Shown here: piece by piece, positions 38,788 through 47,360 of the stretch
Position numbering within the stretch: position 1 is the first letter of the stretch
Layout: each line of letters begins with the position of its first letter
Origin: Acidimicrobiaceae bacterium
Lineage (GTDB): Bacteria; Actinomycetota; Acidimicrobiia; Acidimicrobiales; RAAP-2
Direction of reading: 5' to 3'
Length of the DNA stretch: 64,000 bases
NCBI GenBank assembly: GCA_003133325.1
Contig: PKXA01000128.1
Span: forward strand, 1 to 64,000
Position numbers and translations under genes: made by a program
Notes under the pieces: model-generated
Database searches by the model: none
Told to the model about the DNA's origin: nothing
What the model saw: only the letters and a program-made list of their open reading frames with translations

Positions 38788-39129
38788 ATGCGGCCATACG
38801 AAACAATGGTTATCTTCGATGCCGCCGCCGACGAGGCTGCGGTCAACGGGGTTCTCGAACGGGCACTCGGTGCCCTGAAGGCAAAGGACGGCAAGCCCGG
38901 CCGGGTGGAGCGGTGGGGGAAGCGCACCTTTGCCTACGAGCTCCAGCACAAGCGTGAGGGCTACTACGTAGTCATCGAGCTCACCGCCGAGCCACCCGCC
39001 GTCGCCGACATGGAGCGGGTCTTCGTCTTGGCTGACGAGGTGCTCCGCCACAAGGTGATGCGGTTGCCGGACAAGGTTGCCGGCCGACGGGCGGAAGCCG
39101 CGGCTGCCTCCTCGTCGAAGGAGGGTTGA
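38788..39129 (+). CDS. rpsF: 30S ribosomal protein S6
   Basis: A 113-residue protein: MRPYETMVIFDAAADEAAVN, RVERWGKRTFAYELQHKREGYY, then VADMERVFVLADEVLRHKVMR. A strong AGGGAGGTGA precedes the ATG. First gene of rpsF-ssb-rpsR-rplI. Confidence 0.96.
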   Translation: MRPYETMVIFDAAADEAAVNGVLERALGALKAKDGKPGRVERWGKRTFAYELQHKREGYYVVIELTAEPPAVADMERVFVLADEVLRHKVMRLPDKVAGRRAEAAAASSSKEG

Positions 39130-39132
39130 CCG

Positions 39133-39645
39133 ATGGCCAACGGAAACAGCGTGTCGCTGGTGGGAAACATCACCCGCGATCCCGAACTGCGGTTCACCAA
39201 CACCGGACAGGCCACCGCCAGCTTCGGGTTGGCGGTCAACCGCCGGTGGCAGAACCGCCAGACCCAGGAGTGGGAAGAGGCCACCTCGTTCTTCGATGTG
39301 GTGTGCTGGCGTGAGATGGCGGAGAACGTCGCCGAAAGCCTGTCCCGTGGTGCCCGGGTGATCGTCACCGGACGCCTCGAGCAGCGAAGCTGGGAGACCC
39401 CTGATGGGGACAAGCGGTCCAAGGTGGAGGTTGTCGCCGACGAGATCGGCCCCAGCATCCGGTGGGCGACTGCACAGGTGACAAAGAACGAACGCCGCGG
39501 CCCCAACCAGGGTGGCGGTTCCAATCAGGCCGGTGGCGCCAATGCACCCGAGAGTGGAGGCGGACCCAGTCCCTCACCTTCGCCAGCTTCGGGTGGCAAT
39601 GCCGGTGAAGCCGCTGGCTACGGATACAGCGAGGAGCCCTTTTAA
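39133..39645 (+). CDS. ssb: single-stranded DNA-binding protein
   Basis: A 170-residue SSB. The OB fold covers residues 1-110 ([68 protein letters not shown]). A Gly/Asn/Pro/Ser-rich flexible tail ends in EEPF, the short acidic tip that binds replication proteins. It starts three bases after rpsF. Confidence 0.96.
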   Translation: MANGNSVSLVGNITRDPELRFTNTGQATASFGLAVNRRWQNRQTQEWEEATSFFDVVCWREMAENVAESLSRGARVIVTGRLEQRSWETPDGDKRSKVEVVADEIGPSIRWATAQVTKNERRGPNQGGGSNQAGGANAPESGGGPSPSPSPASGGNAGEAAGYGYSEEPF

Positions 39646-39647
39646 TC

Positions 39648-40232
39648 ATGCCGCGCAATAACGATCGTGGAACCAGTAGTAACAGCAATACCCGACGTGC
39701 CCCCAAGGACACCGGCCGCCGGATCAAGAAGAAGCCTTGTGCCATCTGCAAGGACCGGATCGCCTGGGTTGACTACAAGGACGTCAACATGCTCCGCAAG
39801 TACATGAGCGACCGGGGAAAGATCCGGGCTCGTCGGGTGTCGGGCAACTGTGCTCAGCACCAGCGTGATGTCGCCCTCGCCATCAAGACCGCTCGTGAGC
39901 TCGTGCTGCTGCCCTACACGCAGCGGACCACCACCGAACGACCGGGCGGCCGGGGCGGCCGGGGCGGCCGGGGTGATCGTGACGGTGGCTTCAGTGGCGG
40001 TCAAGGCGGTTCCGGCCGGGGTCGGCCACGTTCCGACTCCGATGAGGAGCAGGGCAGGTCTTCTGGCGTTGGGTCTGCTCCCGCCGGCGATACTGTCGCC
40101 GCTCCTGCTGGCGAATCGGCAACCGGTGCCGATGCGGTCGCTACCGATGGGGCGAGCGAAGACGCGGCAGTGACCACCGCCATCGCCACTGAGGCCGAGG
40201 CCGAGGTTGTCGGCGCGGAAAGCGAGGGCTGA
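39648..40232 (+). CDS. rpsR: 30S ribosomal protein S18 with long disordered C-terminal extension
   Basis: A 194-residue protein; the S18 core is residues 20-95 ([61 protein letters not shown]). CAIC and the later Cys/His suggest the zinc-binding (C+) form. About 100 residues are added after the core: a [16 protein letters not shown]-type RGG part and an acidic Ala/Glu-rich end. Normal S18 is about 75-85 residues, so this tail is unusual. It lies between ssb and rplI as in other bacteria. Confidence 0.93.
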   Translation: MPRNNDRGTSSNSNTRRAPKDTGRRIKKKPCAICKDRIAWVDYKDVNMLRKYMSDRGKIRARRVSGNCAQHQRDVALAIKTARELVLLPYTQRTTTERPGGRGGRGGRGDRDGGFSGGQGGSGRGRPRSDSDEEQGRSSGVGSAPAGDTVAAPAGESATGADAVATDGASEDAAVTTAIATEAEAEVVGAESEG

Positions 40233-40233
40233 C

Positions 40234-40695
40234 ATGGCTGACATGAAGGTCTTATTGCGTAGCGATGTCGACGGGGTGGGAAAGCGCGGCGACATCATTG
40301 ACGTGTCCGGTGGATTCGCCCGGAACCACCTGCTTCCCTCCGGCAAGGCCATTGTGGCCACGGCCGGAACCGAGGGACAGGCCGCCGCCATGCGGAAATC
40401 GCGTGACCTCCGCGACGCTCGGGATCGCGAGTCCTCAGATACGATCGCCCGGACCCTGGTTGGTAATACCGTGACCCTGTCGGTTCGCGCCGGTGCCGGC
40501 GGAAAGCTCTTCGGTTCGGTGTCCGGCGCCGACATCGTCAAAGCCGTCGAGGCCCACACCGGTGCGGTGGTCGATCGCAAAAACCTTGTCCTTCCCGAAC
40601 CGATCAAGACGATCGGCGTCCATGGCGTCCGGGTGGAACTGCTCGGAGGCGTGGTCTTCGAGTTGACCCTCGACGTGGTGGCCGCCGAAGCCTGA
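40234..40695 (+). CDS. rplI: 50S ribosomal protein L9
   Basis: A 153-residue protein: MKVLLRSDVDGVGKRGDIIDVSGGFARNHL-type N-domain (VLLRSDVDGVGKRGDIIDV and GGFARNHLLPSGKAI seen), a central helix, and a C-domain with GGKLFGSVSGADIVKAV and IKTIGVHGVRVELL. GAGGG lies before the ATG at 40234. Last of the ribosomal run; a 13-bp hairpin follows. Confidence 0.95.
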   Translation: MADMKVLLRSDVDGVGKRGDIIDVSGGFARNHLLPSGKAIVATAGTEGQAAAMRKSRDLRDARDRESSDTIARTLVGNTVTLSVRAGAGGKLFGSVSGADIVKAVEAHTGAVVDRKNLVLPEPIKTIGVHGVRVELLGGVVFELTLDVVAAEA

Positions 40696-40732
40696 GCCGT
40701 GGCCTGACGCCGGTCGAGTTTCACCAATGTGC

Positions 40733-40763
40733 ACACTGCCGGCGGTCCACCCGCCGGCAGTGT
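40733..40763 (+). terminator. hairpin after rplI
   Basis: A perfect 13-bp stem ACACTGCCGGCGG / CCGCCGGCAGTGT with a five-base loop (TCCAC). The nearest T-run (CCTTTTTTGG) is about 30 bases downstream, so it may work with Rho or as a processing hairpin rather than as a classical intrinsic terminator. Confidence 0.7.
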
Positions 40764-41157
40764 CGCATCAGCGGTTGAAACATGTCGGGGTCCTTTTTTG
40801 GAGTTGAGTTGGCAGAGTGATCGCCGACCTCTCTCAATTTCCACCTCCCGGCGAATTGGTCGTTTCAAACGGAGGACATGACACCCGATGTGTTGGAAGC
40901 GTCCCGAAGGGTGGCATCGAGAACACATCCGGATCGTCGGGACGTGGAGCCAACCAACGCTCCGTTGCTCTCGGGTCCGTATCCAACCGGGCCCCTATCC
41001 GGAGTCGCGTCACACCCACCTGGGATGATCGTCAGATGATCCGACCTTTCCCCAGAAACCGAATCCTGTCCACTGGTCGTCCACAACCATGACGCCTGAT
41101 TTCCCCAAGAAGAGACCCTTACGTTCCACAGTCCCTGGCCGCGAGGGTTAGAGCACA
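40764..41157. other. 394-bp leader region before dnaB
   Basis: It lies between the rplI hairpin and dnaB. Open frames on both strands look like shadows. It probably holds the dnaB promoter; no clear operator or RNA element was recognised. Confidence 0.4.
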
Positions 41158-42546
41158 ATGGTTCAGGCTTTTGACGACACACGCCCGCGAAGGCTCATCA
41201 CCGCTCCGAGCGGTCGAGGCGGATCGACCGGGCGCATCCCACCCCACAACCTCGAAGCCGAGGAGTCGCTCCTGGGCGCCATGCTGCTCTCCCGGGACGC
41301 GATCTCCGCCGCCATGGAGTTCTGCAACCCCGAGGACTTCTACAAGCAGTCCCACGGTCACATTTTCGCCGCCATCACCTCCTTGTACAGCCAGGGAGAG
41401 CCGGCTGACTGGGTGACGGTCACCGAGGAGCTCCGACGGCGGGGCCTTTTGGAGAACATCGGCGACCCTTCGGTGTTCGTGTCGTTGCAGGCCAATACAC
41501 CGTCGATCGGGAACGCCGAGAACTACGCCAAGATCATCGAGGAGCATGCTCTCCTCCGCCGGTTGGTCGCGGTGGCGGGCGAGATCAACGAATTGGGCTA
41601 CAGCCTCCCCGAGGATGTTTCCGATGTACTGGACAAGGCCGAGAGCCTGGTCTTCGACGTGGCCCAGCGTCGGGTGGTGGACTCGATGACACCCTTGCGC
41701 GATCTGCTTGGACAGAGCCTCGATCATTTGGAGGTCCTGTTCAGCCGGGGTGAGGCCATCACCGGTCTGGCCACCGGATACACCGATCTGGACGAGCAGT
41801 TGGCCGGGTTGCAGCCCTCCAACCTCATCGTGGTCGGGGCCCGTCCTGCCATGGGCAAGACCAGCTTTGCTCTGGGCATGGTGGCCAATGCCGGCATCAA
41901 GCTCAAGAAGCCGGTGCTGCTCTTCTCATTGGAGATGAGCCACATGGAGTTGACCCAACGCCTGCTCTGCTCCGAGGCGAAGGTTGACGCCACCCGCATG
42001 AGGACCGGCAAACTTCACGACGCCGACTGGACGAAGATCGGCAACGCCATCAGCCGGATGAGTGAGGCCCCGATCTTCATCGATGACAACCCGAACCTCA
42101 CGGTCATGGACATTCGGGCCCGGGCCCGGCGTCTCAAGAGCCGGGAAGGGCTGGGTCTTGTCGTCGTCGACTATCTCCAACTGATGACCGGCCGGCACGG
42201 CGCGGAGAACCGTCAGGTCGAGGTATCGGAGATCAGCCGGGGCCTGAAGATCCTCGCTCGCGAGCTCGAGGTGCCGGTGGTGGCTCTCTCCCAGTTGTCC
42301 CGTGGTTTGGAGATGCGACAGGACAAGCGACCGATGCTCGCCGATCTTCGTGAGTCAGGGTCGATCGAACAGGACTCGGACGTGGTGTTGTTCCTCTATC
42401 GCGACGAGATCTACAACCCCGACTCCGCCGAGAATCAGGGGATGGCCGAGATCATCGTGGCCAAGCACCGTAACGGGCCGACCGGCGTGACCCGTCTGGC
42501 CTTCATCGGCCAGTACGCCCGCTTCGACAACATGGCACGGATCTAA
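41158..42546 (+). CDS. dnaB: replicative DNA helicase DnaB
   Basis: A 462-residue hexameric helicase. The N-terminal domain is PPHNLEAEESLLGAMLLSRD. The RecA-like motor has Walker A GARPAMGKTSFALGM, the H1a LFSLEMSHMELTQRLL, Walker B GLVVVDYLQLMTG, SQLSRGLEMRQDKRP and the end DVVLFLYRDEIYN with AEIIVAKHRNGPTG. No intein interrupts it, although mycobacterial dnaB often has one. It is loaded by DciA (12765) at the origin. Confidence 0.96.
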   Translation: MVQAFDDTRPRRLITAPSGRGGSTGRIPPHNLEAEESLLGAMLLSRDAISAAMEFCNPEDFYKQSHGHIFAAITSLYSQGEPADWVTVTEELRRRGLLENIGDPSVFVSLQANTPSIGNAENYAKIIEEHALLRRLVAVAGEINELGYSLPEDVSDVLDKAESLVFDVAQRRVVDSMTPLRDLLGQSLDHLEVLFSRGEAITGLATGYTDLDEQLAGLQPSNLIVVGARPAMGKTSFALGMVANAGIKLKKPVLLFSLEMSHMELTQRLLCSEAKVDATRMRTGKLHDADWTKIGNAISRMSEAPIFIDDNPNLTVMDIRARARRLKSREGLGLVVVDYLQLMTGRHGAENRQVEVSEISRGLKILARELEVPVVALSQLSRGLEMRQDKRPMLADLRESGSIEQDSDVVLFLYRDEIYNPDSAENQGMAEIIVAKHRNGPTGVTRLAFIGQYARFDNMARI

Positions 42547-42633
42547 CTGGGCAGCCGGGTCTTTCCGGCCGGTGGTGACCGCCATCAGGTGCCACTCGTC
42601 GGGCTTCGAGGTCGACCTCGGTCCGGCGCTGCC

Positions 42634-42999
42634 TCAGCCGCCGAGCGCTTTGCGGATCGCGGCGATCCGGTCCGGATTGGCATGCCACCAGGTCCATTTG
42701 CCTCGCTTCTCACCGGTGATGATCCCGGCGTCGGCGAGGACTTTGGTGTGATGGGAGATGGTCGGTTGGCTCTTGGCCAGAGGTCCTTCGAGTTCGCACG
42801 AGCAGACCTCGGGGCTCGAGGCGACGATGGACAGCAATCGGAGGCGAACCGGATCGGCCAGGGCGGCCAAAATCCGGGCGAGTTCCGTGGCCTCGCTTTC
42901 GGCGAGAGGGGCGGCTGTCACCGGCGAACAGCAGACGAGGTCGTCGCTGTGGGCGTCGAGTGAACTGGCTGCCCTCTTCACCGTGAGTGATTCAGCCAA
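42634..42999 (-). CDS. arsR: ArsR/SmtB-type arsenic-responsive repressor
   Basis: A 121-residue winged-helix repressor: LARILAALADPVRLRLLSIV, then VCSCELEGPLAKSQPTISHH and the wing TGEKRGKWTWW. CSC in the recognition region (the ELCVCDL equivalent) and a CC pair near the N-terminus (DLVCCSP) are candidate As(III) ligands. The TTG at 42999 has GGGAGG five bases before it; a GTG at 42981 is possible. It is divergent from the resistance genes, with a palindromic operator between them. Confidence 0.9.
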   Translation of the reverse strand: MAESLTVKRAASSLDAHSDDLVCCSPVTAAPLAESEATELARILAALADPVRLRLLSIVASSPEVCSCELEGPLAKSQPTISHHTKVLADAGIITGEKRGKWTWWHANPDRIAAIRKALGG

Positions 43000-43033
43000 T
43001 TCATCCTCCCATCCGACGATACATTGACAGTAA

Positions 43034-43063
43034 TCGATATGACTGGCATAGTAAACATATCGA
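43034..43063. promoter_or_regulatory. ArsR operator-like inverted repeat
   Basis: TCGATATG-N14-CATATCGA is a perfect 8-bp inverted repeat (43034-43041 and 43056-43063) in the 94-bp gap between divergent arsR and cadI. Place and form suit an ArsR dimer site that controls both directions. Confidence 0.7.
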
Positions 43064-43093
43064 CGTGTGTCGATGCTACCAGGAGGTGCGTGC

Positions 43094-43567
43094 ATGTCCC
43101 GTGTCCAGCTTGCCCTGAACGTCGCCGATCTCGACCAAGCTGTCGTGTTCTATTCCAAGCTGTTCGCCACCGAGCCGGCCAAAGTCCGCCCCGGCTACGC
43201 CAATTTTGCCGTAGCCGACCCACCGCTCAAGTTGGTCCTCATCGAGGATGCCACCAAAGTGCCGGGCACGCTCAACCACCTCGGTGTCGAGGTCGCGTCG
43301 ACCGACGAAGTGACCGCCGCGCAGGTCCGTCTGGCCGCAGGCGGATTGGCCACGGCCGTCGAGGAGCAGACGGAATGCTGCTACGCCCTCCAGGACAAAG
43401 TGTGGGTCGACGGACCCGGCGGGGAGCCTTGGGAGATCTACACGGTCCTGGCCGACGCGGACATGCCCGACGGGCAGCTCCGAGCCGCGAATCCGAGCGG
43501 AGCGGCATGCTGCGCCACCCGGCCCGACCTCGCCGGCGGCACTCCTGCGGCCAACACGTGCGGCTGA
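43094..43567 (+). CDS. cadI: ArsI/CadI family vicinal-oxygen-chelate protein
   Basis: A 157-residue glyoxalase-fold protein: SRVQLALNVADLDQAVVFYS, KVRPGYANFAVADPPLKLVL, LNHLGVEVAS, TECCYALQDKVWVDGPGGEP and WEIYTVLAD. It closely resembles mycobacterial CadI and ArsI C-As lyases. The vicinal CC (ECCYA), His in NHLGVEV and Glu in WEIY are retained; the first metal-ligand position is Gln (VQLALNV), as in CadI, where ArsI has His. It may cleave methylarsenite or bind As/Cd. AGGAGG precedes the ATG. A Cys-rich end (ACCATRP, NTCG) may also bind metal. Confidence 0.88.
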   Translation: MSRVQLALNVADLDQAVVFYSKLFATEPAKVRPGYANFAVADPPLKLVLIEDATKVPGTLNHLGVEVASTDEVTAAQVRLAAGGLATAVEEQTECCYALQDKVWVDGPGGEPWEIYTVLADADMPDGQLRAANPSGAACCATRPDLAGGTPAANTCG

Positions 43568-43595
43568 TCCCGGCCTCGGCGCTCGAGGTTGCGCA

Positions 43596-44702
43596 GTGAG
43601 CAACGTCGTCTCCGAACAATTGACCGTCGGTACGGAGATCGACAAACCGGTGGGCGCCCGGCTCTCGTTTCTGGATCGCTTCCTTCCGGTGTGGATCATC
43701 GTGGCCATGGCGGTCGGGATCGGCCTGGGCCGTGTCATACCCAGCCTGGGGACGCATCTGAACGCCATCCAGGTCACTTCGGGAACTTCGCTGCCGATCT
43801 TCATCGGTCTGTTGATCATGATGTATCCGGTGTTGGCCAAGGTCCGCTACGGCCAACTCGGCTCGGTCGCCCGGGACCGGCGGATGCTGGTGTCGTCGCT
43901 GGTCCTCAACTGGATCATCGGCCCTGCCCTGATGTTCACTCTCGCCTGGCTGCTCCTTCCCGATCAGCCCGCATACCGGACCGGGCTCATCATCGTCGGC
44001 CTCGCCCGGTGTATCGCCATGGTCCTCATCTGGAACGACCTCTCAGGTGGTGATCGCGAAGCGGCCGCGGTGCTGGTGGCCATCAACTCGCTGTTTCAGA
44101 TCGTCGCCTTCGCCCTGCTCGGCTACTTCTACCTCAGAGTGCTTCCGGGATGGCTCGGCCTCAGCACCGTGGGGCTGCACCTGTCGATCGGGAAGATTGC
44201 CGAGACCGTGGCCATCTTCTTGGGCATCCCCCTGGTGGCGGGACTCCTCACCCGCACGCTTGCCGAGCGCGCCAAGGGGCGACAGTGGTATGAGAACGAG
44301 CTTCTGCCTCGCCTCGGCCCGTTCTCCCTTTACGGTCTGCTCTACACCATCGTCATTCTTTTCGCTCTCCAAGGCCACACCATCACGAGCCACCCCGTCG
44401 ATGTCGCCCGCATTGCCCTGCCACTGCTGGCTTACTTCGCCATCATGTGGTTCGGATCGTTTGCCTGGGGACGGGCGATAGGCCTGTCCTACGAACGAAC
44501 GGCCACCCTCGCCTTCACCGCCGCCGGCAACAATTTCGAACTGGCCATCGCCGTGGCCATCGGTGTGTTCGGAGTGACCAGCGGACAAGCCCTTGCCGGG
44601 GTCGTGGGCCCCCTCATCGAAGTCCCGGTCCTCGTCGCCCTCGTCTACGTCGCTCTCTGGGCCCGGAGGCGCTACTACTCCTCGGCAACGGAGCCGATAT
44701 GA
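43596..44702 (+). CDS. acr3: arsenite efflux permease Acr3
   Basis: A 368-residue protein of ten helices from the BASS superfamily. The family signature is LIIVGLARCIAMVLIWNDLS with the conserved Cys that handles As(III); also FTAAGNNFELAIAVAIGVFG. It pumps arsenite out in exchange for protons. GTG start at 43596, 28 bases after cadI; overlaps arsC by four bases. Confidence 0.93.
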   Translation: MSNVVSEQLTVGTEIDKPVGARLSFLDRFLPVWIIVAMAVGIGLGRVIPSLGTHLNAIQVTSGTSLPIFIGLLIMMYPVLAKVRYGQLGSVARDRRMLVSSLVLNWIIGPALMFTLAWLLLPDQPAYRTGLIIVGLARCIAMVLIWNDLSGGDREAAAVLVAINSLFQIVAFALLGYFYLRVLPGWLGLSTVGLHLSIGKIAETVAIFLGIPLVAGLLTRTLAERAKGRQWYENELLPRLGPFSLYGLLYTIVILFALQGHTITSHPVDVARIALPLLAYFAIMWFGSFAWGRAIGLSYERTATLAFTAAGNNFELAIAVAIGVFGVTSGQALAGVVGPLIEVPVLVALVYVALWARRRYYSSATEPI

Positions 44703-45109
44703 CTGATGACCAGATTCCCGAAGTCCTCTTCGTCTGTGTGCACAACGCCGGCCGTTCGCAGATGGCCGCAGGGCTCCTCGAGCACCACGCCGCCGGACGG
44801 GTCAAGGTCCGCTCGGCGGGGTCCGCTCCCGCCGACACCCTCAACCCGGCGGTTGTGGCCGCCATGGCGGAGATCGGCCTTGACATCAGCCACCACCACC
44901 CCAAACCGCTCACCTCCGAAGCCGGTCGAGCCGCCGACGTCATCGTGACCATGGGATGTGGCGATACCTGCCCTGTCTACCCGGGCAAGCGTTACCTCGA
45001 CTGGGAGCTCCCCGACCCCGCCGGGCAACCTCTGGAGGTGGTGCGGGCCATCCGCGTCGACATCGAACGACGAGTGAAAGCCCTCATCGATGAGCTGACC
45101 GGGGATTGA
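44699..45109 (+). CDS. arsC: arsenate reductase (LMW phosphatase fold)
   Basis: A 136-residue enzyme that reduces arsenate to arsenite for export by Acr3. The P-loop is FVCVHNAGRSQMA with nucleophile Cys13; Cys87 and Cys91 in MGCGDTCP are the likely relay cysteines. The DWELPDPAG region bears the general acid Asp. Reduction by thioredoxin (TrxA here) or mycothiol/mycoredoxin is possible; the sequence does not decide. Coupled to acr3 (ATGA). Confidence 0.93.
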   Translation: MTDDQIPEVLFVCVHNAGRSQMAAGLLEHHAAGRVKVRSAGSAPADTLNPAVVAAMAEIGLDISHHHPKPLTSEAGRAADVIVTMGCGDTCPVYPGKRYLDWELPDPAGQPLEVVRAIRVDIERRVKALIDELTGD

Positions 45110-45211
45110 GCCGAGCCGCCGGGTGGTCCTGATCACCGAAGGCAGGCGCCACGCAGCTGCCAGTGCCCATTGGAACGGCCCACCGCCGGCTCGCAATTGT
45201 GACGTGAGGGT

Positions 45212-45679
45212 TCAGGCGCTGGCGATCCCCGGGGAGGAGGGCGGGCTGATCCGGTCGAGGATGTTCTCGATCGCCTTGTCCTGGGCTTCGAGATGTTGTT
45301 GGATCTGCAGCGCCTCGTGGAGGACGGCATCGGCGTCGTTATAGGTGGCTTCGGCCCTTTTGTCCGACGCCGTGCTCTGGATGTTCTGTCCCACGATGAT
45401 GATCGACAGCAGCACCAACTGGAGGAAGGTCTGCGCGATCCACGAGATGATCGCCGGCCTCCCCAGTTTGATGGCGTCGGGAAGGCTGATGAGGGCCAGG
45501 ATGGCAAAGGCATAGGCACACCACATGGTGCCGACGCCGTTGGTGATCTTCATCGCCAACCATGCGTTCGCCTTGGCCGCCGGACCGGTCGTTCGGAGTT
45601 GATCGGCGACCTTGACAGGGGTCTGCGTGCGACGCTCTTCGATGTGCGGATGGGGTATGTGGGTAAAGAGGGTGGACAT
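45212..45679 (-). CDS. DUF1003-like small membrane protein
   Basis: A 155-residue protein with two helices (MWCAYAFAILALISLPDAI, and WIAQTFLQLVLLSIIIVGQN) followed by a long coiled-coil-like cytosolic tail (ASDKRAEATYNDADAVLHEA, IQQHLEAQDKAIENI). The helix pair plus GQNIQ and tail resembles the DUF1003 group. The ATG at 45679 is chosen since the upstream part overlaps the LysR gene end. Function unknown. Confidence 0.75.
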   Translation of the reverse strand: MSTLFTHIPHPHIEERRTQTPVKVADQLRTTGPAAKANAWLAMKITNGVGTMWCAYAFAILALISLPDAIKLGRPAIISWIAQTFLQLVLLSIIIVGQNIQSTASDKRAEATYNDADAVLHEALQIQQHLEAQDKAIENILDRISPPSSPGIASA

Positions 45680-45728
45680 GCCACGATCATCGCAGCCGTT
45701 GTTGGAAATGTCGGCGATGATCGGCCCG

Positions 45729-46394
45729 TCAACCACCCCGTGGCGCGGCCGGTCGCGGGGTGAAGGCGCTGATGTGGTCACGGCCGACATCGCCGATTCG
45801 GGTGCAGGTGAACCAGGGTTCTGACGGGAGGATGGCCGACACCGGAAAGAGCTCGACGATGCGGTCTTCTGCCAGTTCCTCCATACACACGAATGTGGGT
45901 AGCAGGCTCACGCCGTGGCCGCACTCCACGGCCTTGACCACCGCTCGTCGTGCCGGGGTGGTACTGGTCACCGCTGTGTCGAGCTCCCCTCGTTCGAGCA
46001 ACCCGATGACCTCGTCGTCGCCTCCGAAGGTGGCCACGATGGCCGGTCCGGACGGATCGAACCTGGGAACGACTTCGAAAGAGAAATACTCGGCGGAGGA
46101 ACCGAAGCGTATGGACGGCGGGGGAGTGGCCGCCGCTCCGCCGTCCAGGCCCACCAACACCGGCTCGAGATGATCGAGCTGTTCGGCCACTTGTGCGTAC
46201 AGCTCGCGACCGCGGCGGGTGGGCTCCACTCCGGTGGCTGTCCGGATGAAGAGCGGGACGCCGGCGTTGCGCTCGAGGCCACTGAGGTGCTGGCTGCTCG
46301 CGGGTGGGGAGAGTCCCCTCAGCGCCGCCCCGGCGGTCACCGATCCTGCCCGGTAGATGGCGACGAAGGTGCGGAGCCACTCGGATGCAGGCAT
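45729..46394 (-). CDS. LysR-family regulator with internally shortened effector domain
   Basis: A 221-residue protein. The HTH is normal (WLRTFVAIYRAGSVTAGAAL, SPPASSQHLSGLERNAGVPL, TGVEPTRRGRELY). In the effector domain the text jumps from ERGELDTAVTSTTPARR directly to AVVKAVECGHGVSLLPTFV, which in full-length relatives are about 70 residues apart. The frame stays open, so it looks like an in-frame internal deletion. It may lack ligand control. It is divergent from the methyltransferase at 46464. Confidence 0.8.
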   Translation of the reverse strand: MPASEWLRTFVAIYRAGSVTAGAALRGLSPPASSQHLSGLERNAGVPLFIRTATGVEPTRRGRELYAQVAEQLDHLEPVLVGLDGGAAATPPPSIRFGSSAEYFSFEVVPRFDPSGPAIVATFGGDDEVIGLLERGELDTAVTSTTPARRAVVKAVECGHGVSLLPTFVCMEELAEDRIVELFPVSAILPSEPWFTCTRIGDVGRDHISAFTPRPAAPRGG

Positions 46395-46463
46395 TCGGTC
46401 ACCTCAAATCAGACGTCTCCAATACTTCTTTGCGAATCGGTCGAAGCGAGCGACACTGGACCC

Positions 46464-47327
46464 ATGGACACCGTCACCGACGAAGGACAGCATCAGGACA
46501 GGCACAACGTCCCCTATACCCACGGCCATCACGACAGCGTGCTGAGGTCTCATCGCTGGCGCACCGCCGAAAACTCGGCCGGCTATCTGCTTCCCCATTT
46601 GGCTCCGGGGATGTCCCTGCTCGACGTGGGGTGCGGACCCGGGACGATCACCGGCGACCTGGCTGCTCTTGTGGCGCCGGGCCGGGTGGTGGGACTCGAC
46701 GCTTCGGTCGAGGTGATCGAAGAAGCGCGCCGGACGGCCGCCGAACAGGGGACCGCGGGTTTGACCTTTGAGGTGGGTGACCTCTTCAACCTCGACTACG
46801 AGGACGGGACCTTTGACGTCGTGCACGCCCACCAGGTGCTCCAACACGTCGGGGACCCGGTGGCGGCACTGCTCGAGATGAAACGGGTGTGCCGGCCTGG
46901 CGGAGTGGTGGCGGCGCGTGACTGTGATTACCCGTCCATGACCTTCTTTCCTGCTTGCCCCGAGCTCGAAAGGAGCCTGGAGGCCTATCGGGCCGCCACC
47001 CTGGCCAATGGTGCCCAGTGTGACGCCGGCCGGAAGATCCTCGGCTGGGCCCACCGAGCCGGTTTCGCGTCGGTGGTCCCGTCGGCATCGGCCTGGTGTT
47101 ACGCCACTCCCGAGGAGCGGAGGTGGTGGGGCGATCTTTGGGCCGATCGGGTGACCAGGTCATCGTTGGCCGACCAATTGCTGGCCCGCCACATCGCCAC
47201 CGAAGATGACCTGGTCAGTTTCGCCGCCGCCTGGAGGGGCTGGGCGTCGGAGCCCGACGGTTGGTTTGCCATCCTGCACGGTGAGGTCATCTGCACCACA
47301 AGGCCGGAACGCGGGCACGTCGTGTAG
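46464..47327 (+). CDS. class I SAM-dependent methyltransferase
   Basis: A 287-residue Rossmann methyltransferase: MSLLDVGCGPGTITGDLAAL (motif I), VVGLDASVEVIEEARR, LTFEVGDLFNLDYEDGTFDV, HAHQVLQHVGDPVAALLEMK and RVCRPGGVVAARDCDY. It resembles the UbiE/menaquinone-type group in general, but the substrate is unknown. The ATG at 46464 begins a compact protein; the LysR gene is divergent 69 bp away and may regulate it. Confidence 0.85.
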   Translation: MDTVTDEGQHQDRHNVPYTHGHHDSVLRSHRWRTAENSAGYLLPHLAPGMSLLDVGCGPGTITGDLAALVAPGRVVGLDASVEVIEEARRTAAEQGTAGLTFEVGDLFNLDYEDGTFDVVHAHQVLQHVGDPVAALLEMKRVCRPGGVVAARDCDYPSMTFFPACPELERSLEAYRAATLANGAQCDAGRKILGWAHRAGFASVVPSASAWCYATPEERRWWGDLWADRVTRSSLADQLLARHIATEDDLVSFAAAWRGWASEPDGWFAILHGEVICTTRPERGHVV

Positions 47328-47360
47328 CCGGCATGCCGGGTTGTCGGGCAGGCGTTCCCT

